Shown piece after piece: positions 24,366 through 32,903 of a stretch of DNA of 64,000 nt; position 1 is the stretch's first letter, and each line of letters begins with the position of its first letter. Below the pieces are notes generated by a model. That model was not told the origin of the DNA. It made no database searches and saw only the letters and a list, made by a program, of their open reading frames with translations. Made by a program: the position numbers and the translations under genes. Source of the DNA: Halomonas sp. SpR8 (lineage in GTDB: Bacteria > Pseudomonadota > Gammaproteobacteria > Pseudomonadales > Halomonadaceae); assembly GCF_031010195.1 (NCBI RefSeq), contig NZ_JAUAMC010000007.1, positions 62,001 to 126,000 of the forward strand, read 5' to 3'.

Positions 24366-25219
24366 TCAATTAACCCATTAGCATCATAAAACGGGAAAGG
24401 GCCGGGGTAGGAATCAATAAACCCTTGGTGAGTCACCATGCCGTTAGCTGCCGACCAGTGGTGCAGCAGGTAACCGGGAGGCTCAAGCTGAAAGTGGGCG
24501 GGGCCGTCTGGGGTGAGATCCAGGCTAACCTGGTGGGAACCCCCAGGGCAGCTGATCGCGACGGTGTTCGCAAAGCGCGCTTGGATAGAGCGGTGCAGAT
24601 GCCCGCAGAGTACGCGCTCAACCTGGCCATGTTGTTCAATCACTTTGGCGAGAGCGTCGGGTCGTTTGAGCGGTTGGCGATCCATATGGTCGATGCCACT
24701 CACGAACGGGTGGTGATGCACCATGACCAGCGTGGGTTTATCGGGCTGCTCTGCCAGCGTTTTATCCAGCCACTGCAGGCTCTCATCGCTTAGCTCCCCG
24801 TGGGGTTTGCCCGGCACCGATGAGTCGAGCCCCACTAAGCGCACCGGGTAATCATCCACTACCCACTGCAAGTAGTCGTTATGCTGAAACAGGTAGCGGT
24901 GTTCCGGAAAGGTGGCGCGCAAGTGCTGGCGGTCGTCGTGATTGCCAGGGATCAAGTACACAGGGAGCGTCAGGTCAGCAAGGATTTGCTTAAAGGTGGC
25001 GTACTCGTCGGGGTGGCCAAAATCAACCAGGTCACCGCTAATCAGCACCAGGTCGGGCCGCGGCGCTAGCTGATTGAGCTTGCTGATCGCTTGGCGCAGC
25101 GCATTGGCAGTATCCACTTGGCGGTAAGAGAGCTTACCACCCGTCTTGATATGCGGGTCGCTAATCTGGGCAATAAGGCATTGCTGGGTTGGATGAGGTT
25201 TAAGGCGGTGATCAGCCAT
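24362..25219 (-). CDS. Metallophosphoesterase, phosphodiesterase (CpdA/GpdQ-like)
   Basis: About 285 residues with the two-metal phosphoesterase motifs in order: QISDPHI, SGDLVDFG, PGNHDD, MVHHHPF and CGHLH. The CpdA/GpdQ group hydrolyses cyclic nucleotides or glycerophosphodiesters. It is the last gene of an ABC transporter operon and its ATG overlaps the ATPase stop by eight bases, so the more likely substrate is a phosphodiester brought in by that transporter rather than cAMP; this is inference. Confidence 0.85.
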   Translation of the reverse strand: MADHRLKPHPTQQCLIAQISDPHIKTGGKLSYRQVDTANALRQAISKLNQLAPRPDLVLISGDLVDFGHPDEYATFKQILADLTLPVYLIPGNHDDRQHLRATFPEHRYLFQHNDYLQWVVDDYPVRLVGLDSSVPGKPHGELSDESLQWLDKTLAEQPDKPTLVMVHHHPFVSGIDHMDRQPLKRPDALAKVIEQHGQVERVLCGHLHRSIQARFANTVAISCPGGSHQVSLDLTPDGPAHFQLEPPGYLLHHWSAANGMVTHQGFIDSYPGPFPFYDANGLID

Positions 25220-26291
25220 TGGCCATCTCCCTGGCATTAACAGTAGGTGTGTTATCTGGGTAAAAAAGCACGTGAGAAGGGAGAACTAAGCCAATCTTGG
25301 TACCGTTTGGCCAGCGCTGGCGAGAGGGCGTCTCAATTTGGAGTGGCGAAGCGCCGCCAGTGTCCACCATCAGGCGTTGGCTCTGGCCCAGGAAAATGCT
25401 TTGCACTACTGTGCCTCTTACATCGGCTTGGACAAGCGGCACTACCTGAATATCTTCTGGTCGGCAGTAGACTGTGGGTACTCCCTGCAAGTGAGAGGCA
25501 GAGAGTTCACCGCCATGAACGACTAACCCGCCACCTTCTCGGCTGGCGGTCACGTCCAGGCAGTTAACCGCGCCAATAAAGTCGGCCACAAAGGCATTGG
25601 CTGGCTGGTGGTAAATCTCTTGGGGTGTGCCTAACTGGGCAATGCGTCCGGCTTGCATTACCGCGATACGGTCACCCAGGGCCATCGCCTCGTCTTGATC
25701 GTGGGTGACGTAAACGGCGGTGGTTCCCAATTCACGTAGCAACTGGCCAATTTCAATGCGCAAACGGTCGCGCAGTTTGGCGTCGAGGGCTGCCAATGGC
25801 TCGTCAAACAGCAGCACCTTGGGGCGCACGGCGATTGCGCGGGCGAGGGCGACGCGCTGCTTTTGCCCGCCCGAGAGGGCGTCGATACGCCGATCGCCAA
25901 AACCCTGCAAGTCGACCATGCGCATTACTTCGTCAAGCCTTTGGGCAATCGTGGTACGCGGCAAACGCTGTATTTTTAAGCCGTAGGCGATGTTGTCGGC
26001 AACGCTCATATTGGGAAATAGCGCATAGTTTTGGAACACCATACCCACGTCGCGTTTTTCAATCGGTAGGGCGGTGACATCGCGCTCGCCAAACAGCACT
26101 TGCCCACCTTTGTCGGGGCTTTCCAGGCCGCTGATAATACGCAGGGTCGTGGTTTTTCCGCAGCCGGAAGGGCCCAGCAGTACCAGGGTTTCGCCGGGGT
26201 GAACCTGCAGATCCAGCGGCTGTAGCGCCGTGTTGCCGCCAGCGAAGGTGCGGCTGCATTGGTTTAACGTGATGCTGACAGATGAACTCAT
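25212..26291 (-). CDS. ABC transporter ATP-binding protein (PotA/FbpC type)
   Basis: 359 residues: Walker A GPSGCGKTT, Q-loop FQNYALFP, signature LSGGQKQRVALARAIA, Walker B VLLFDEPLAALD, switch His in VYVTHDQDEAMAL, and a C-terminal TOBE regulatory domain. It powers import by the two permeases and binding protein encoded upstream. The stop is overlapped by the phosphodiesterase start. The family covers iron(III), polyamine, thiamine, phosphonate and related transporters and does not by itself tell the substrate. Confidence 0.95.
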   Translation of the reverse strand: MSSSVSITLNQCSRTFAGGNTALQPLDLQVHPGETLVLLGPSGCGKTTTLRIISGLESPDKGGQVLFGERDVTALPIEKRDVGMVFQNYALFPNMSVADNIAYGLKIQRLPRTTIAQRLDEVMRMVDLQGFGDRRIDALSGGQKQRVALARAIAVRPKVLLFDEPLAALDAKLRDRLRIEIGQLLRELGTTAVYVTHDQDEAMALGDRIAVMQAGRIAQLGTPQEIYHQPANAFVADFIGAVNCLDVTASREGGGLVVHGGELSASHLQGVPTVYCRPEDIQVVPLVQADVRGTVVQSIFLGQSQRLMVDTGGASPLQIETPSRQRWPNGTKIGLVLPSHVLFYPDNTPTVNAREMANG

Positions 26292-26335
26292 AATGGATTC
26301 TCAACTAAAACAGTCAGGTGTCTTTCAATAGGCGT

Positions 26336-27124
26336 TTAGCGACGCTGCTCGGTGAGTCGACCTGCCCACTGAATCGCCACCAGCAAGGGCACCACCATCA
26401 CTAGAAATATCAGCGTGTAAGCCGAGCCGATTTCCAGTCGCATCGAGGCGTAGCTGTCGGCTAGCCCAACCGGTAGCGTTTTGGTCAAGGGGGTATGCAG
26501 CATCCAGGTGATGTTGAACTCACCGATGGATAAGGTGATGACCATCAGCGCGCCCGCCAGAATACCGCTCATGCAGTTGGGGATGACCACCCCGAAAAAG
26601 CGTTGCCGGAAGCTGGCGCCCAGGCTGGCGGCGGCTTCTTCAAGCTGCGGAAGCTTGGCGGTCTGCATCACGGAGAGCACCGCGCGCACCATAAAGGGCA
26701 GCGTAAACAGCACATGGCCGACAAGAATAAACAGCCAACTGCCGCGAAATTCCCGATAGCTACCGTAGGCGAGCAGTAGGGCAAGAGCGGTGGCCAGCCC
26801 AGGCACGGCAACCGGTAGCAAAAGCAGCTCTTCAATGGCATTGGCCCAGCGGCGGCGGCTGCGCAGTAGACCGTAGGCGGCGGGGACGCCGATCAGGATA
26901 GTGATCAGTAAACAGGCGAGCGCCAGTTTAATGGAGAGCCAGATAGTATCGGCGTAGAGGTGCCACACCTCATTGACCCAACGCAGGGTCAAGCCACTCT
27001 CAAGGCCGACAAAGTAGTTCTCGGTCAGACCCGCCATCACCGACATGGCCACGGGCACGATCATAAATAAGCACACCAGCAGGGTGAAAACCAATTGAAG
27101 CGTGAAGCGTAGACGCGATTTCAT
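26336..27124 (-). CDS. ABC transporter permease
   Basis: 262 residues, about six transmembrane helices, with the EAA-type loop EEAAASLGASFRQRFFGVVI that contacts the ATPase. Overall arrangement (LLITILIGVPAAYGLLRSRR, MSGILAGALMVITLSIGEF) is of the PotC/FbpB-like inner-membrane components. The ATG overlaps the stop of the preceding permease (ATGA), so the pair is translationally coupled. Confidence 0.93.
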   Translation of the reverse strand: MKSRLRFTLQLVFTLLVCLFMIVPVAMSVMAGLTENYFVGLESGLTLRWVNEVWHLYADTIWLSIKLALACLLITILIGVPAAYGLLRSRRRWANAIEELLLLPVAVPGLATALALLLAYGSYREFRGSWLFILVGHVLFTLPFMVRAVLSVMQTAKLPQLEEAAASLGASFRQRFFGVVIPNCMSGILAGALMVITLSIGEFNITWMLHTPLTKTLPVGLADSYASMRLEIGSAYTLIFLVMVVPLLVAIQWAGRLTEQRR

Positions 27125-28017
27125 ACGGAGGCTCCCAGATTGCCGCCTGCCAACCGACGAGCAAGGCTTAACGCCATCCAGGTGATCACACCCAGTACCA
27201 CCGAAAGCGCAGCCGCCATGGCGAAGTTGGCGTAGTTGGTGAATTCGCCGTAGATATTGAGCGGCAGGATGCTTAGCCGTGTGCCCAGGGTAAACGCCGT
27301 TCCAAAGGCGCCCATACTGGTAGCAAAGCAGATGGCACCGGTTGACAGCAGTGCGGGCGCAATGCCGGGCACGATAACGTCTTTAGTGACTTGCCAGGTA
27401 TTTGCTCCTAACGAGCGGGCCGCCTCTTCAAGGCTTTGATCCAGGTTGTCGCAGGCAGCCATTACCGTGGTGATAACGCGAGGAATGGAGAAGTAGAGGT
27501 AGCCAATAAATAACCCGGCCAGCGAGTAGGCGAACATCCAGCGCTCGCCAAACAGCCATAGGCTGGTTTGCGCCAGTGCACCCTGGCGCCCGCCCAGCAT
27601 AATGACCAGAAAGCCCACCACTACGCCTGGAAAGGCCAGCGGAAAGGTCAGGATAGCCACTAATATGGACTTGCCAAAAAAATGCTGCCGGGCGAGAAAA
27701 AAACCGGCAACACCGGCAATGGCAACCGCTATCAGTGACACTACCAGCGAGAGACCGACGGTGGTCGCTAGACTGATCAAGTACTGCCGATGGGTGAGAA
27801 TAGTCAGATAAGCACTGATACCACTACTTGGGTCTGCCTCGGCACCCATCATGATCAGACGTGAAAAGGGCAGTAACCAAAAGGCGCAGAAGATCACCAG
27901 TGCAGGCAGTAAGGCGACCATAGCGATAACGTTTTTCCGTCGTGCGGAGCCCACCATGATTGGCCGACTATTGACGTAAGAAGCAGCCCCGGAGGGCTGC
28001 TTGGCTGCCGCTGTCAT
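27121..28017 (-). CDS. ABC transporter permease
   Basis: 298 residues with about six transmembrane helices and the cytoplasmic EAA loop EEAARSLGANTWQVTKDVIV. It is PotB-like and precedes the PotC-like permease in the operon; both are needed for a heterodimeric pore. The N-terminal 30 residues are polar and cytoplasmic. Only two bases separate it from the upstream binding-protein gene. Confidence 0.93.
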   Translation of the reverse strand: MTAAAKQPSGAASYVNSRPIMVGSARRKNVIAMVALLPALVIFCAFWLLPFSRLIMMGAEADPSSGISAYLTILTHRQYLISLATTVGLSLVVSLIAVAIAGVAGFFLARQHFFGKSILVAILTFPLAFPGVVVGFLVIMLGGRQGALAQTSLWLFGERWMFAYSLAGLFIGYLYFSIPRVITTVMAACDNLDQSLEEAARSLGANTWQVTKDVIVPGIAPALLSTGAICFATSMGAFGTAFTLGTRLSILPLNIYGEFTNYANFAMAAALSVVLGVITWMALSLARRLAGGNLGASV

Positions 28018-28019
28018 GA

Positions 28020-29051
28020 TTAACGCACCTCCGACAGATACCGTTCGGAGAAGCTTCGCTGGGCAGCCGCCATCGCGTTGTAGTCGAGTGCCTCGGCGCG
28101 GGCGTAATCGCTATCGGGGAGGAATACGTCGCGTGCCTCTGCGGAGATAGCGCTTGCGCGCACGGGGCGAAGGTAGGCGTCTGCCCATACCGCTTGGCCT
28201 TGATCAGAGAGTACAAAATCGAGTACCTGCTGGCCGTTCTCGGGGTTAGGGCCATCTTTCACCAGGCTCATAACATAAGGCACTACCACGGTACCCTCTT
28301 CGGGAATCACGAACTCCACGTTGGCACCATCGCTGTGGCGAGCCCGGTAAGCGTTGAAGTCGTAATCAAGCAAAATCGGGATCTCGCCGGAAAGCACCCG
28401 CGCATAGCTGGTTTGCTTGGGTACAATCGGATCGTTGTCGGCAAGCTGATTGAAGTAGTCGATTGCCGGGGTAAAGTCGTTAAGATCGCCCCCCATGGCC
28501 TGGTTGACCGCCACGGCACCGACGTAGCCGACAAAGGCGCTGGCCGGGTCAAGGTAGCCCACCATGCCACGATACTCGGGCTTGAGCAGGTCTTCCCATG
28601 AGGTCGGTACTGGCGCGCCATCCAGGGCATCGACGTTAACCATAAAACCGAGCGTGCCGGAATGAATGGCAAACCAGTTGCCTTCGGGGTCTTTCAGGCC
28701 TTCGGGGATCTCCTCCCAGTGCGCAGGTTGGTAGGGCGTTACCACATCCTCTTCCATGGCCTGAATGCCAAAGGTCACTCCGTAGTAAACAACATCAGCC
28801 ACTGGGCTAGCTGCTTCAGCCACCAGCTGGGCTAATGACTGGCCGGAGTTTTTGTTGTCTTGGGGCACGCGAATGCCGGTTTCCTGCTCAATCAAACGCA
28901 ACTGAGTGCCCCAATCTGCCCACTCTGGCGGGCAGTTGTAGCAGATCGCGTTGTCGCTTGATTGGGCAGCAACGCCCCCTGATGCACCGATAACCGCTGT
29001 GGTCAATAACGCCTGATAAAGACGCTTAAGATTCATGCGTTTAAGACTCAT
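28020..29051 (-). CDS. ABC transporter periplasmic solute-binding protein (PotD/FbpA-like)
   Basis: 343 residues. The N-terminus has a signal peptide (KRLYQALLTTAVIGASGGVA-AQ). The mature part has the type-2 binding fold: TGIRVPQDNKNSGQS, AD-VVYYGVTFG, WFAIHSGTLGFMVNVDAL, SWEDLLKPEYRGMVGYLDP, and YDFNAYRARHS. Two cysteines close to the mature N-terminus (ICYNC) could form a disulfide. GAGGAA precedes the chosen ATG; MNLKRL five codons later is an alternative. The ligand is unknown; the downstream phosphodiesterase suggests an organophosphate or phosphodiester. Confidence 0.9.
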   Translation of the reverse strand: MSLKRMNLKRLYQALLTTAVIGASGGVAAQSSDNAICYNCPPEWADWGTQLRLIEQETGIRVPQDNKNSGQSLAQLVAEAASPVADVVYYGVTFGIQAMEEDVVTPYQPAHWEEIPEGLKDPEGNWFAIHSGTLGFMVNVDALDGAPVPTSWEDLLKPEYRGMVGYLDPASAFVGYVGAVAVNQAMGGDLNDFTPAIDYFNQLADNDPIVPKQTSYARVLSGEIPILLDYDFNAYRARHSDGANVEFVIPEEGTVVVPYVMSLVKDGPNPENGQQVLDFVLSDQGQAVWADAYLRPVRASAISAEARDVFLPDSDYARAEALDYNAMAAAQRSFSERYLSEVR

Positions 29052-29062
29052 ACCAAGTTCCT

Positions 29063-30085
29063 CTATAAAGTGCTTAACGTGGACTTCCGTGATGTCGGGG
29101 TTCCGACACTTTCGCCCTTACGCAGCGCGTGGGGCAGGGGAGCGGGAGTGCGCTTTTCTCCCCGAATCATGGCTAACAGGGTGTGAACCGCGCTGCGCCC
29201 GATCTCGGCGCGAGGCTGTTCAATGGTGCATAGCGACGGGTAGAGGTGCTTGCCCAGGGCAATACCATCAAAGCCCATGACGGAAAGGTCATCAGGCACC
29301 CTAAATCCGGCGCGCTGAAGTTCGCCCATCAGGCTGATGGCGAGCAGGTCGTTGGTGCAGATCACCCCCGTGAGAGCATCAGCGCCATGTAACGCCGACG
29401 TGAGGCGGGTTAGTTCTGCTTGGGTATGGTGGGCCATCTCTACCAGCGGGCGGGCGACAAGGCCTGCTTCGTCCATCGCGTAGCAGTAACCTTCAAAGCG
29501 TTGTTGGGCGCGATCTGACTGCAGCAGCGGTCCAGCGACCATGCCAATTCGCTTATGGCCCAGGGTGATCAAGTGGCGGGTGGCATCAACGCTGGCGGCA
29601 CGGTTATCGACACCGACCGAGGGGAAGCCGCTGCTGCCAGGCGGGTTGTAGACCAGTAAACAAGGGGTGGTCTCCAAGCGCAGCTTGTCCAGCACTAAGC
29701 TGTTATCGGCTTCCGCCACGGTAAGCACCAAGCCGTCGACGCGCTGGCGCAGCATCTCCTCGACAATGTCACCCTCGCGGCTGGGTGAGTATTCGCTGGT
29801 GGTAACGATCAATGAGTAACCCGATGCACGGGCCGCCACTTCCATGGCTTGTAGCTGCTCGGCAAACACCGGGTTGTCGAGACTGGGCACCATCACGCCA
29901 ATCATCTGCGTGGCTTGGGAGCGTAGCTGTTGAGCGACTTTATTGGGCCTGAACGCTAGTTGCCGGGCTGCGGTAAAAACGCGCTCTCGGGTGGCTGGGC
30001 GTACCAAGTCGGGGCTTGAAAAAGCCCGCGCTGCGGTTGCCCGAGAGACGCCAGCGAGTTTGGCCACAGTGAGTAAATCTACCAT
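29063..30085 (-). CDS. LacI-family transcriptional repressor
   Basis: 340 residues: helix-turn-helix at 5-25 (VAKLAGVSRATAARAFSSPD), hinge helix PNKVAQQLRSQ, then a sugar-binding-type effector domain (IGVMVPSLDNPVFAEQLQAM, RHLITLGHKRIGMVAGP, ICTNDLLAISLMGEL, VMGFDGIALGKHL). It is first in the minus-strand operon, 11 bases before the binding-protein gene, so it probably represses the whole transporter-phosphodiesterase operon through the palindrome just upstream. Confidence 0.93.
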   Translation of the reverse strand: MVDLLTVAKLAGVSRATAARAFSSPDLVRPATRERVFTAARQLAFRPNKVAQQLRSQATQMIGVMVPSLDNPVFAEQLQAMEVAARASGYSLIVTTSEYSPSREGDIVEEMLRQRVDGLVLTVAEADNSLVLDKLRLETTPCLLVYNPPGSSGFPSVGVDNRAASVDATRHLITLGHKRIGMVAGPLLQSDRAQQRFEGYCYAMDEAGLVARPLVEMAHHTQAELTRLTSALHGADALTGVICTNDLLAISLMGELQRAGFRVPDDLSVMGFDGIALGKHLYPSLCTIEQPRAEIGRSAVHTLLAMIRGEKRTPAPLPHALRKGESVGTPTSRKSTLSTL

Positions 30086-30106
30086 GCGAATACCTGTTGT
30101 AAATCC

Positions 30107-30124
30107 AATGAGATCGATCTCATT
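30107..30124. promoter_or_regulatory. LacI-type operator
   Basis: AATGAGATCGATCTCATT is a perfect 18-bp palindrome with the central CG typical of LacI-family operators. It lies 22 bases upstream of the lacI-type start codon, where binding would block transcription of the entire minus-strand operon including the regulator itself. Confidence 0.85.
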
Positions 30125-30251
30125 TATTAGGTATCAGCCTAGAGAGGGTATGTGACGGCCAAATGGCGGGAATATGTATTTTTAGAGTGATTATGATGAC
30201 AAGGCGATTAATAACCATGCAGTTCGAGGGCAATTGAAAAGGAGGACTGTT

Positions 30252-30338
30252 TTGCTTGATCACATTGCGCTGATTTCCAGGGGCCGCTACAGTCTTGCTC
30301 TTGTTCACCTGGGCGAGACCTTCCTATGGCCACACTGA
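30252..30338 (+). CDS. Possible leader peptide overlapping cobQ
   Basis: A 28-codon frame from TTG 30252 to TGA 30336-30338 begins six bases after AAAAGGAGG, the strongest ribosome-binding site in the neighbourhood, whereas the cobQ ATG at 30326 has only a weak one. The frame ([20 protein letters not shown]...) runs 13 bases into cobQ in another phase. That arrangement suits translational coupling, with ribosomes ending here restarting at cobQ. The peptide itself is not recognised. No coding statistics can be computed here, so it stays a proposal. Confidence 0.4.
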   Translation: MLDHIALISRGRYSLALVHLGETFLWPH

Positions 30339-31786
30339 TGATTCAGGGCACCACCTCGGATGCGGGTAAAAGTACCGTGGTGGCCGCGCTCTGCCGTGCG
30401 TTGGCAAGGCGTGGCATATCAGTGGCGCCATTTAAACCCCAGAACATGGCGCTAAATAGCGCCGTCACCGAGGATGGCGGTGAAATTGGCCGCTCTACGG
30501 CCTTGCAGGCGCAGGCCTGCTATTTGGCCCCCCACAGCGATATGAATCCGGTACTGCTAAAGCCGGAAACGGATCGCGGCGCCCAGGTGATTTTGCGCGG
30601 CAAGGTGCATGGGCATATGGGGGCCCTGGATTACCACGCCTATAAACGCACCGCGAAAGAGAGCGTGATGGCCGCGTGGCAGGCGTTAGAAAGCCGTTAT
30701 GACGTGATTATTGCCGAAGGCGCGGGCAGCCCCGCTGAGATCAATCTGCGCAAGGGTGACATTGCCAATATGGGCTTTGCCGAAGCGGCTGACTGCCCGG
30801 TATTACTCGTCGGTGATATTGATCGTGGTGGGGTATTCGCCCAGTTAGTGGGGACGTTGGCGCTATTGAGCGAGAGTGAGCAGGCGCGCACCAAGGGCTT
30901 TATTATCAACCGCTTTCGAGGCGATATGGCGTTGCTCAACCCTGGGCTTGAATGGCTGGAGGAGCGCACTGGAAAACCGGTGCTGGGCACGCTGCCTTAT
31001 CTTCAAGGGCTGGTACTCGATGCCGAAGATAGCATTGGTTTAACCCACGCCGAAAAGGCTAGCCAGACGCTGAACGTTATTGTGCCAGCACTGCCCCGGA
31101 TCAGTAATCACACCGACTTTGACCCGCTGCGTCTGCACCCGCAGGTATCGCTGACCTTTGTGGGGCCTGACCAACCCATACCCGCTGCCGATGTGATTAT
31201 TCTGCCCGGTAGTAAAAGTACCGCTAGCGATTTGGCGTGGTTAAAGCGCCAAGGCTGGGATAACGCTATTCAGCGCCACCTGCGCTATGGCGGCAAGGTG
31301 CTGGGTATTTGCGGTGGTTTTCAAATGTTGGGCGAATGGGTGGATGATCCTGAAGGCGTGGAGGGAAAGCCCGAAAAAGTAACCGGGTTGGGATTATTAC
31401 CTCTCACAACACGCATGGTCCCTGGCAAGCAGTTGCGCAACGTTCGCGGCGTGACAATAGCCGAAGGGGCACCCGTTACCGGGTATGAAATTCATAACGG
31501 CGTAAGCGAAGGACAGGCGCTAAGTTCGCCGCTATTTGATTTAGATGAACGACCAGAAGGCGCGATCAGTGAGGATGGCCAAATAATGGGGACTTATCTG
31601 CATGGGTTATTTGATCACCCCGAAGCCTGCCAAACTCTACTAAAACAGCTGGGCCTAGCAAATGGAGAGCAGATTAATTACCAGGCCCACCGTGAGAGTG
31701 AGCTGGAACGCCTAGCCGATATGCTGGAAGCCCATATTGGTATTGAAACGGTTATTGCTCTGCTTGACGCTGACGTTTCGCCATGA
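30326..31786 (+). CDS. cobQ: Cobyric acid synthase (adenosylcobyrate-forming amidotransferase)
   Basis: 486 residues. CobQ adds four amide groups to the corrin ring side chains using glutamine and ATP. The N-terminal synthetase domain has the P-loop [10 protein letters not shown] (8-17), [19 protein letters not shown], and [10 protein letters not shown]; the C-terminal glutaminase domain has [18 protein letters not shown] with the nucleophilic Cys (about residue 330), and a final [10 protein letters not shown] with the catalytic His. No other cob or cbi gene lies in the window, and no cobalamin riboswitch is apparent upstream. Its last 35 bases overlap the convergent RidA-type gene. Confidence 0.96.
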   Translation: MATLMIQGTTSDAGKSTVVAALCRALARRGISVAPFKPQNMALNSAVTEDGGEIGRSTALQAQACYLAPHSDMNPVLLKPETDRGAQVILRGKVHGHMGALDYHAYKRTAKESVMAAWQALESRYDVIIAEGAGSPAEINLRKGDIANMGFAEAADCPVLLVGDIDRGGVFAQLVGTLALLSESEQARTKGFIINRFRGDMALLNPGLEWLEERTGKPVLGTLPYLQGLVLDAEDSIGLTHAEKASQTLNVIVPALPRISNHTDFDPLRLHPQVSLTFVGPDQPIPAADVIILPGSKSTASDLAWLKRQGWDNAIQRHLRYGGKVLGICGGFQMLGEWVDDPEGVEGKPEKVTGLGLLPLTTRMVPGKQLRNVRGVTIAEGAPVTGYEIHNGVSEGQALSSPLFDLDERPEGAISEDGQIMGTYLHGLFDHPEACQTLLKQLGLANGEQINYQAHRESELERLADMLEAHIGIETVIALLDADVSP

Positions 31787-32150
31787 CGGTAATCTCAATA
31801 CTGCTGCCGCCGCAGATATGGGGGGATTCGGTGCAGGTGCGGGCAGGGTAGTGGCCAGGCTCAAAGTACTCGGCATACACACCATCCATGTCTTGAATGG
31901 TATGTAGATCAGTAAGATGAATATCGACTCGTACGATATCTGCGAGGCTGCCCCCTTCCATTTCAAGCATGCGCGACAGTGCGCGCATCACAAGACGCGT
32001 TTCTTCTTTCACATCGCCCCGTGCGGCGTGGCCGTTAGAAAGGTCGGAAACGGTCAGCCCCGAAATAAACACATAATGATCGTCCAATACCATGTGACTG
32101 CCGGGGAAGCTCGGTGTGGGCATGGTAGGGTCATTCATAAAAGTGGGCAT
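31752..32150 (-). CDS. RidA/YjgF-family protein
   Basis: 132 residues: [53 protein letters not shown], and [20 protein letters not shown], where the Arg in YPARTC sits at the catalytic position of RidA (imine/enamine deaminase). The final residues diverge from the VEIE signature as SSIEITV. The ATG at 32150 is preceded by AAGGAGCTAAC; an in-frame upstream ATG is ignored. The 3' end is antiparallel to the cobQ 3' end over 35 bases. Confidence 0.88.
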   Translation of the reverse strand: MPTFMNDPTMPTPSFPGSHMVLDDHYVFISGLTVSDLSNGHAARGDVKEETRLVMRALSRMLEMEGGSLADIVRVDIHLTDLHTIQDMDGVYAEYFEPGHYPARTCTESPHICGGSSIEITVMAKRQRQAEQ

Positions 32151-32320
32151 GTTAGCTCCTTCTAAGTCACTGTTCACGTTTACATTACTTTCGACAGGTT
32201 GTTCGCCGTAGTGTTCAGTATCAGCAAAAATGAATGGACGTGGCGCTGAGTATAATCCGCTGTCAAAACAGCGATGATTGCTCTAGGCTTGCGGCTTTTT
32301 TATCGGTGAGGATGATGCAA

Positions 32321-32884
32321 ATGAAGGTCGTACACATTAACGCAGAGGCCCAGCGCAACGCCTGTCTGGCGCGATTATGCGCGGAGGTTTACGGACAACA
32401 GGCGGGCCTAACGCCGCTGGTCGTGTTTACCGGCACCTGTAGCGTGTTATTCCCTCAAGAAGCAGCGCGTCTGTTTGCCGCCGTTGACGGCCAGGATAAA
32501 CCTCAAGCACTGGCGCTGCTAGTGCTGGACGAAGAGGGCGAGGGCATGACGGTAACCCACGCCTGCGCGCTTGACCAAGCAAATGCCCAGCAGCGTTTGA
32601 TCAGCGAGCTTACTTTGAAGGCACCGCTGCGCGTTGACGTTGATACTGCCGAACAAGAGGCGTTCTATCAACAAAGTGGCATTAAACGCTGGTTTGGCGG
32701 AGCGGATGGAAAGCGCATCGGCTTAGGCGCACGCCACCCCGCCAAAAGCGTTGGCGAGCTGACGCCTACCCTGGTGTTGGACGAAGCGCTTATCCTTCGC
32801 CGTTTCAAACACGACCCGAAAGCATTTGAAGAGGCTAAACAGGCCTTTTTGCAGGGCTTAGACGATTTTCCGCAAACGCTTTAA
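32321..32884 (+). CDS. Conserved hypothetical protein
   Basis: About 187 residues starting MKVVHINAEAQRNACLARLC. No family is recognised. The protein is soluble, alanine-rich, with alternating strand-like and helix-like stretches (PLVVFTGTCSVLF, PQALALLVLDEEGEGMTV) and a C-terminal helical region (PKAFEEAKQAFLQGL). ATGs at 32312 and 32315 are alternatives; GTGAGGA lies just upstream. It is monocistronic and convergent with the VWA gene. Confidence 0.6.
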   Translation: MKVVHINAEAQRNACLARLCAEVYGQQAGLTPLVVFTGTCSVLFPQEAARLFAAVDGQDKPQALALLVLDEEGEGMTVTHACALDQANAQQRLISELTLKAPLRVDVDTAEQEAFYQQSGIKRWFGGADGKRIGLGARHPAKSVGELTPTLVLDEALILRRFKHDPKAFEEAKQAFLQGLDDFPQTL

Positions 32885-32903
32885 GCGGCTGCTTTTGTCA
32901 TGC

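Noticed and set aside
30125..30325. Cobalamin riboswitch before cobQ
   Set aside because: I could not find a B12-box-like core (GCCACTG) or the expected length of structured leader.
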